From: Limnephilus marmoratus
Lineage: Eukaryota > Arthropoda > Insecta > Trichoptera > Limnephilidae
Reading direction: 5' to 3'
DNA: 64,000 bases
Assembly: GCA_917880885.1 (NCBI GenBank)
Contig: OU862919.1
Span: forward strand, 47,405,058 to 47,469,057
Shown here: positions 57,979-64,000 of the stretch, piece after piece
How positions within the stretch are numbered: the first letter of the stretch is position 1
How the letters are laid out: each line of letters opens with the position of its first letter
The notes under the pieces: model-generated
Seen by the model: only the letters and a program-made list of their open reading frames with translations
Databases searched by the model: none
Told to the model about the DNA's origin: nothing
Translations under genes and position numbers: made by a program

Positions 57979-58114
57979 CTTGATAGATGTGACAGTAGAG
58001 AGACAAACATTATTTAGTTTATAATCAAACTGAATAGGTTTTTTGGTTCTATAAAAGGACAAAATTTTGCATTTATCAACATTAAGTTCCTTTTTTTATG
58101 CATATTCCGATTTG

Positions 58115-58275
58115 ATTACAAGGTATTAATTTTCCCCGCGTTTTCATACGGTGTGGAAACATGGACAGTTAGAGCTAGCGAAAGAGAATGGATAGACCCT
58201 CTCGAAATGTGGTGCTGGAGAAAAATGTTCAGGATTCCATGGACAGCCTGATACACAAATGTGTCCATTCTGGAA
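58115..58275 (+). pseudogene. RTE/BovB-like LINE fragment
   Basis: FSYGVETWTVRASEREWIDP, LEMWCWRKMFRIPWTA, a stop, then TNVSILEDLCI: the conserved C-terminal block of another RTE-type RT. About 160 bases only. Confidence 0.75.
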
Positions 58276-59815
58276 GATCTATGCATCCGCAATTGGCTTA
58301 AAAAAAGTATAACTGGCATCTGGTACGTTGGTGACTTTAGGAGTGGAGAAGCGTTGTCCACCATGGAAATTGGAGTTGGGAGTACCGATAAAAATACCGA
58401 TGTCAGTTCCACAGACAGGTTCGCCCCAGGCAAAGTTGGAGAGAGCATTTCCAGGACCCACGCGATGTGAGGTTGGGCCATGGACGCAGGTCGCTGAAGT
58501 AATTCACCCGAGCTCCCCAGTTCGAAAGTTTTTGGCGCCACAGGCAAACAGTTTTATTTGCTCGGTAGATAAGAATATTGCTATTAATATTTCACATTAT
58601 TTGCGATTGAATAAAAAAGTTGATGCCTTATCAATAGTTTCGTATGAAAGGAAAGGAAGCATTTTAATTGACAATGCAAATAAAGCAACACCTATTTTAT
58701 GGGTATAAAAAACATGTTTATTCAATGATACCAAATATACAAATGTGTAGAAACACTTCTCCTAGAACGGAAAAGATTTCGCAAGAATTTAATTAAGGGA
58801 TTGTGGTATGAAACTCTAGTGGTATTTGATGACATTAAATCGATGTTCAGTGAGAAGAATTTTTTTTTCAAATTTACCCTTACTATCCCCTAGTGCTACT
58901 TTGTCTCCTTTGCAATTCCTCCCAATGGAAGTAGTGCAGTTAAAATATTCTTTTTTTTTTGGCAATACTGATTAAAAATACATATAAAGTTATAGTCTGT
59001 CAAAAAAGAGTAGAAAATATAAAAACTTAAACTACTAAATTTGTAGACTGGCAACACCAATTTAACTGACAAATATTTTTTTTGAAGTGCAATGACACTG
59101 AATGTATATACATATATGTATAGAACGCAGTAAACCACATTTTATAAAACTTCTTTTCTTCAATACATAAAATTTATTAAAAGTTGATTTATAAAGCGAT
59201 TTGCTTTAATTTAATTTAACATAAATTTGAATTTAACAATAGACAGAAAGGAAGAATCACTAATGGTGAGTTTAGTAACACTACTTTTAGATCTGAATAT
59301 ATTCAGATCTAAAATTAGAAACATGATCTAAAGCCCAGGCAACGCTAGGTACTTTATCTAGTATTAAATAAATGTGAGCAATTTCTAAACTGTGCTTTAT
59401 ATTTTATTACATTATAGTTATTTTTCATTATGTTAACACAAAATTGCAAAGGTATAATAATAATATACCTATACGCAATTCTAATTTTGAGATCGGCGGG
59501 TATCTATACTGCAATGAAAAAATATTTCTTCCACTATTATGCCTTTTAAATTTTTTATAAAAATGTAGGTTACACAGCTTTACTTTAACACCATGAGTTA
59601 TGTGTTTAGTATTGCCATTTGAACAACAGTGGCGCCCTCATATATTTTCTACTCTTATTTGACAAACTGTACATCGGTTACATACGGTTTTAACAAAGAA
59701 ACAAAAAATGGCCTCCCTCACCATAAAGAGACAATGCTCTTGTGTTTGGTGAGGGAATTATAGCTCAATTAGTAAATTAAAAGATCGTGTAAGTTTAAAA
59801 AAAAAAAAATATTTC
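58276..59815. other. unassigned stretch in the presumed yellow intron
   Basis: 58279-58461 (minus) is a 60-codon frame (NALSNFAWGEPVCGTD, NFHGGQRFSTPKVTN) of GC content above its surroundings; I do not recognise it. The rest is AT-rich with no exon found. Confidence 0.3.
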
Positions 59816-60582
59816 ATTAATTTTATATATTTAATAATATTATTATTCAATGTATAAAAACAGTTTATTATAAACAAGTTCTGCTTCGGCTTCGTAATTA
59901 TGATTATGCGTTACAGCTGTTTTGCCCTCTGAAGGCATTATCAAACTGTGGTTGTTACCACCTACAGACGATGTATTTATATCATTTCTAGACAAAATGA
60001 ATAGCTTTTAATTATTATTACTTGTGCCCCTAAACTTCTAAGTAAAATGACTGAAATATTAATGGTTAAGTTTCCCAATTACTGGATTGTTTAAATTTGA
60101 CTGAAGGTGTTAATTATTCCATAAAATAAACCCGTGACGATTCATCAGGATTTACATTATAATACAATTAATATTTGAAATTTGAAATGGTCATCGTTGT
60201 GCTCTTGAATAACCCACGATGACTCATGTATTTACTTCATAGCAAAGTTAGCTATTTGGACTGGGTTTAAATATATCTAAAAGTGGCGAGCGAATTATAT
60301 TTGTTTGTTCATTAATTAAAATAGCTTTCTGATTATTAGAGTTTTTATTAATTTCTAGCTGCTCTAACAGATTGAGTTTGCGTCCTTTATTTTGTAAGCG
60401 TAACGGAAATGGCTTATTATTATCACTAAGTGAGTGATTGTATTCTAAGAGATTTTTGGCAAATTGTGATTCTATTTTATAATAATAATTACGAAGCAGA
60501 AGCAGAACTTATTTGTAATAGACTGTTTTTATACATTGAGTAATAATATTATTAAATATATAAATTAAATAAAAAATTAAAA
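59816..60582. repeat. foldback repeat, ~100-base arms
   Basis: ATTTAATAATATTATTATTC, AAAAACAGTTTATTA and CAAGTTCTGCTTCGGCTTCG at the left reappear inverted at 60478-60580 (CGAAGCAGAAGCAGAACTT, AATAATATTATTAAATATA). The centre is non-coding. Confidence 0.7.
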
Positions 60583-61439
60583 TGGGATTCTACAAAATAA
60601 ACTTAATAACAATAAATAATCGTGTAAGTTAGTAATAACGGCTATTGTAAATAATAAGTACGGTTAGAAAATCATGTACAAATTTAAAAATAAAAATCAT
60701 GATAAGTTTAAAAAATCATAATATAAATTAAAAAATCGTTAAAAATTAATGAATCATGTAAGTTTGTAACAAAAAATATTGTAATCAGTAAGTAAAGGAT
60801 ATGTGGATACGCGCCATAAATATATTTGGATCCATTTTCTTAATCAATTAATAATTTATGCTATGAGACCATGAGGGCGCCATCTATGGTTTTTGTATTG
60901 TATTGAATTTACCTATGTGACTTGAGATTCAGTATATTCATGCATTTCCTTACCTCTGTGAATCAGGCAATTACTTCCGACGGGAGTGTGAGTCAAAGCC
61001 AAGAGATGTCTCTCCTAGTCAGTCATTATCGAAGAATTCACCCAATAATTGAATTATTGTTGTACAAGATTTTTGGCACGTATTATTAATATGCAAATTT
61101 ATTCATTGTTGAAACTTCCTTGCTGTGCGAAACATCTGTTAAGATTATGCAATACCGCCTTGATATTTTTTAATGAAAAAAGTGTCTTTTGTGTTGGACA
61201 TCGTGGATGAGCTGCATTCTCTGAGTGAGTATTGTTTGTTTTCACTTTGGATTTTTGGAATTGCTGGGTCAACTGTTTTTGTGTCACATAGGGAAGAATT
61301 CAATTTTCAATATTTACACGCCCTTACAATATGTAAGAAAGATCGCAAGATTTATACAATAGTAGACTTAAAGATGTAGAAACTAAGAAATGAGAGAGAA
61401 AGAAGGAATGAGCGATTTATATAATAGCAGACTTTATAA
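60583..61439. other. unassigned AT-rich stretch
   Basis: Nothing recognised. Confidence 0.35.
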
Positions 61440-61602
61440 TATAAAAAGTGAATATATTTGGGACTCTTACAGCAGTTTAAGGTAATTTTTTTTTAATTTG
61501 GGTCTAAATTCCTGCATATTTGCGATAGTTTTTAATTTTAATGGGAGGTTGTTATAATAGATTATGCCTAGATAAAGATAGGCATTTTGAATGTTCTTAG
61601 TA

Positions 61603-62536
61603 TTAGGTCCTTACGTATGAAATTGGCGTTTTGCCGTACTGGCAACTTTGATCTCAAATATCTTCTCTTTGGTTAGGAATTCCAAATTCAAATTTATACA
61701 GCTATTTACTCATGTATTTGTGTTTCGAAAATTATAATTGATTTGTTTTTTCCTTAATTTATTTTTTTCTTTGCGTCACTTAGTTTACAAAATGGAAAAC
61801 TTGAAATATCGCGTTATTTACGAGTACGAGTTCCACCGTAGCACCAGTGCTGCAGAAACGGCTCGAAGGATTAATGATGTGTATGGCGACGGTGCCCCAA
61901 AAGAAAACACAGTGTGTTTTTGTTTTCGTTCTGGAAATTTCGACCTGCAGAACAAGCCCCGTGGACGGCTGGAGAAAAAAGTTGATAATGAAGAATTAAA
62001 GGCTATTGTGGAAGCGGATCCATCGCAAACCACGTCCGAGTTAGCTGCAGCCTGCGGTGTTAGTGATAAAACTGTTTTAATCCACTTGAAGCAAATTGGG
62101 AAGGTGAAAAAGCTTGAAAGGTGGGTACCTCACGAATTGAGTGAAACAAATCAACAAACGCGCGTTAGAACGCTAGACCACACAGTGCACAACAGACGGC
62201 TATCAAATTAGAGGAGCTTCAATTGGAATGTCTAAGACATCCACCGTACTCTCCGGACCTTGCCCCAACAGATTACCATTTTTTTAGAAATTTGGATAAC
62301 TTCTTGCAAGGGAAAAAATTCAACTCCGATGGGGTAGTCCAAACCGCCTTCAAAGATTTTATTGATTCCCGTCCGAATGGTTTTTTTAGTAAAGGGATCG
62401 ATGAACTACCTATGAGATGGCAAAAGTGCATAGATAGCAATGGTATATACTTTGATTAAATAAATATATTATAATTAAAAAAATCGACTTTATGTTCCTC
62501 CCATACAAAACGCCAATTTCATATGTAAGGACCTAA
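61603..62536 (+). mobile_element. mariner element, cecropia-type, internally deleted (TSD TA)
   Basis: Inverted ends TTAGGTCCTTACGTATGAAA and (inverted) TTAGGTCCTTACATATGAAA, flanked by TA at 61601-61602 and 62537-62538. 934 bases, against about 1.3 kb for a complete element. Confidence 0.95.
61792..62459 (+). pseudogene. mariner transposase, internally deleted
   Basis: Starts MENLKYRVIYEYEFHRSTSA. The N-terminal helix-turn-helix DNA-binding domains are complete (TARRINDVYGDGAPKENTV, ELAAACGVSDKTVLIHLKQI, WVPHELSE). After QQTRVRTLDH the frame jumps: about 350-400 bases are missing, including the TCDE catalytic Asp; the second Asp segment survives only as PHSAQQTAIKLEE in another frame. The C-terminal part is intact: HPPYSPDLAPTDYHFF (third Asp), FLQGKKFNSDG, MRWQKCIDSNGIYFD, stop at 62457. 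Inactive, but its ends could still be recognised by a full transposase. Confidence 0.95.
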
Positions 62537-63271
62537 TATTAGATTATGAGATTTTAATAGTTTTCTGGTATCTTGCTGGTGTATTGAATTGTAAGTTACG
62601 AGTATTTAACTGTATTTCTTTGAAAATTTTAAGTATTGAATATTTTTTATACATTTTGTCTATTGTAAGTACATTGAATATTGAAAAAGAATTTTTGTAG
62701 AAAATTTAGACAGTTTTTTTCAAGATTACCTTAATTATTATAATATATATACCTTTGAACTATTTTGAGTGGATTTAAAATATTGTCTTATGTTCCTCCC
62801 CAGCCAATAATATCATATTGTAATATAGATTGAACAATTGCATAGTACATTCTTTTTAGGTTTTCTAAGCTAAGAATATTTCGAAGTCTAATAAATATAT
62901 ACTCGTAAATACATTTCCTAATCCTTTTGACGAGTTCACAAATATGTGTTTTCCATTTAAAATTTCGATCTATATATAGGTCCACCAAGATATTTGATTT
63001 TTGGATTTGGACTAAGTATAGCACAATCTTCATTGCAGTTAGTTTTATTACATTTACTTTGGTGTATTAAGATGTTTAAATCTGGTTCTAATTTGAATTT
63101 TTTGATAGAGAATGGGTTAAATTTTGTTTTTTTTTTGTGTTTAAAGAGAGGAGATTTTTATCAAACCAATTTTCAATCGAATCAATATAAATTTAAGTAT
63201 TTAATTAAATGAAGACAATATTAGCGAAACTCAATCGAAATCTGGAGACAGAAAAATCAGAAAAGATATTG

Positions 63272-63345
63272 GCTCCGCTGGGACTCGAACCCAGAACCCT
63301 TTTCTTACATGGAAACAGCTCTACCGATTAAGCTACGGAGCCCAT
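63272..63345 (-). tRNA. tRNA-Thr(TGT)-like SINE head, left arm
   Basis: GGCTCCG/CGGAGCC acceptor stem (7 bp), TAGCTTAATCGG A box, CATGTAA anticodon loop (TGT, but A instead of T at position 33), GGGTTCGAGTCCC T-arm, A73. The anticodon stem has one mismatch. The shared downstream body makes it a SINE head and not a plain tRNA gene. Confidence 0.6.
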
Positions 63346-63877
63346 ATTAATTCGGTCACTTTTAACTGTATCATACTTCGACTAAGAACTACCAACATTA
63401 TCTTCACTTACTTAACGCACATATTATTGGCTGCTATCTTTATATATGATTACAAGATTCAACTCGAACTAAATGCAATCTAGATAGTGTCTGGATAAAT
63501 TTTTATCCATTTTATTTGTAATACGCGACATCTATTGACTTTTTCTGCAAGTCTAGGATGAATATTTATTATTAATTTTTTAAACTTTATGAGTAAAATC
63601 TCAAATTATAATATTTAATTAAATGAAGACAATATTAGCGAAACTCAATCGAAATCTGGAGACAGAAAAATCAGAAAAGATATTGGCTCCGCTGGCGTAT
63701 TACAAATAAAATGGATAAAAATTTATCCAGACACTATCTAGATTGCATTTAGTTCGAGTTGAATCTTGTAATCATGTATAAAGATAGCAGCCAATAATAT
63801 GTGCGTTAAGTAAGTGAAGATAATGTTGGTAGTTCTTAGTCGAAGTATGATACAGTTAAAAGTGACCGAATTAATAT

Positions 63878-63951
63878 GGGCTCCGTAGCTTAATCGGTAG
63901 AGCTGTTTCCATGTAAGAAAAGGGTTCTGGGTTCGAGTCCCAGCGGAGCCA
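63878..63951 (+). tRNA. tRNA-Thr(TGT)-like SINE head, right arm
   Basis: Base-for-base inverted copy of the 63272-63345 tRNA-like sequence. The body continues AATATCTTTTCTGATT to the window end. Confidence 0.6.
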
Positions 63952-64000
63952 ATATCTTTTCTGATTATTCTGTCTCCAGATTTCGATTGAGTTTCGCTAA

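Larger units (their letters stand above)
55420..58112 (-). pseudogene. CR1/jockey-like LINE in the yellow-family intron, split by hAT copy 2
   Basis: Antisense to the host gene, starting 24 bases after its donor; the T-rich tail is at 55420-55440. From the right: KKELNVDKCKILSFYRTKKP, then the hAT insertion, then AIKDLGVTLDCKLSFRDHI, LKTLYRSLVRPHLEYSSAIW and IESVQHRFLRGIALRLGL up to a stop at 55488. The frame is open for over 220 codons after the insert. RT core and endonuclease are missing (5' truncation). Confidence 0.85.
61440..63150 (-). pseudogene. jockey/CR1-like LINE C-terminal part, split by a mariner
   Basis: Minus strand: LVDLYIDRNFKWKTHICELV, RLRNILSLENLKRMYYAIVQ and SILQYDIIGWGG (62788-63033), then decayed sequence. 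Beyond the mariner come NVQNAYLYLGIIYYNNLPLK and LKTIANMQEFRPKLKK (61480-61600), the C-terminal end. Confidence 0.75.
63205..64000. repeat. palindrome with a tRNA-like SINE in each arm
   Basis: The left arm (63205-63526) and right arm (about 63696-64000, cut by the window end) are inverted copies nearly base for base, including non-SINE flank such as TTCGGTCACTTTTAACTG and CAACTCGAACTAAATGC. The spacer holds a third SINE piece (63619-63695), directly repeated with the start of the left arm and stopping at CTCCGCTGG. Confidence 0.9.

Noticed and set aside
58116..58547. 143-residue minus-strand frame
   Set aside because: Overlaps a plus-strand RTE fragment at one end and has no recognisable domain; probably chance.
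63878..63951. Ordinary functional tRNA-Thr gene
   Set aside because: Position 33 is A, the anticodon stem has a mismatch, and the sequence is followed by a repeated SINE body in three places.

Overview
The window is AT-rich animal DNA. Several signs point to an insect, perhaps a moth or butterfly: the first coding exon of a yellow/major-royal-jelly-protein gene, a cecropia-type mariner, a short TTAGG-type array, and many RTE, jockey/CR1-like, Penelope, Helitron, hAT, Transib and Harbinger remnants. There are no bacterial-style operons. The only convincing host gene is the yellow-family exon at 55120-55396 (+). Almost everything else is a layered graveyard of mobile elements. The order and species are inference.

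Layout. 1-5.5 kb: copies of an abundant A-tailed repeat (family A), an inverted-repeat element with minisatellite arms enclosing (GGTTA)n, and an RTE 3' end. 6-14 kb: a 9-bp-TSD DNA element (family J), Helitron-like pieces, an RTE reverse transcriptase remnant, three Harbinger-type MITEs (family D) and a jockey-like LINE. 14-22.5 kb: repeat B interrupted by an RTE, itself interrupted by a nearly complete jockey-like LINE (15118-18466), then a Penelope-like element whose repeats carry hammerhead-ribozyme-like motifs. 22.8-25.6 kb: a four-level nest (SINE > LINE > Harbinger-type element > hAT). 26.8-32.2 kb: second family-J copy, a Helitron-like copy, and a degenerate Transib with RSS-like ends inside a copy of repeat B. 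32.7-43 kb: Helitron-like, LINE and family A fragments and a hAT (37230-38562). 43-54 kb: tRNA-headed SINEs, MITEs, a foldback with hammerhead-like motifs, a 123-bp tandem repeat. 54-58 kb: the yellow exon with a duplicated splice acceptor; its intron begins with an antisense LINE that holds a second hAT copy. 61-64 kb: a mariner inside a LINE, and a palindrome whose arms each contain a complete tRNA-like SINE head.

No multi-gene pathway is encoded here. The main value is a readable insertion history: target-site duplications and terminal inverted repeats can be read directly for about a dozen elements. The most unusual items are the Transib ends, the hammerhead-like motifs, the tRNA-bearing palindrome, the minisatellite/telomere-repeat foldback, and the duplicated acceptor with a lost start codon just upstream of the yellow start.
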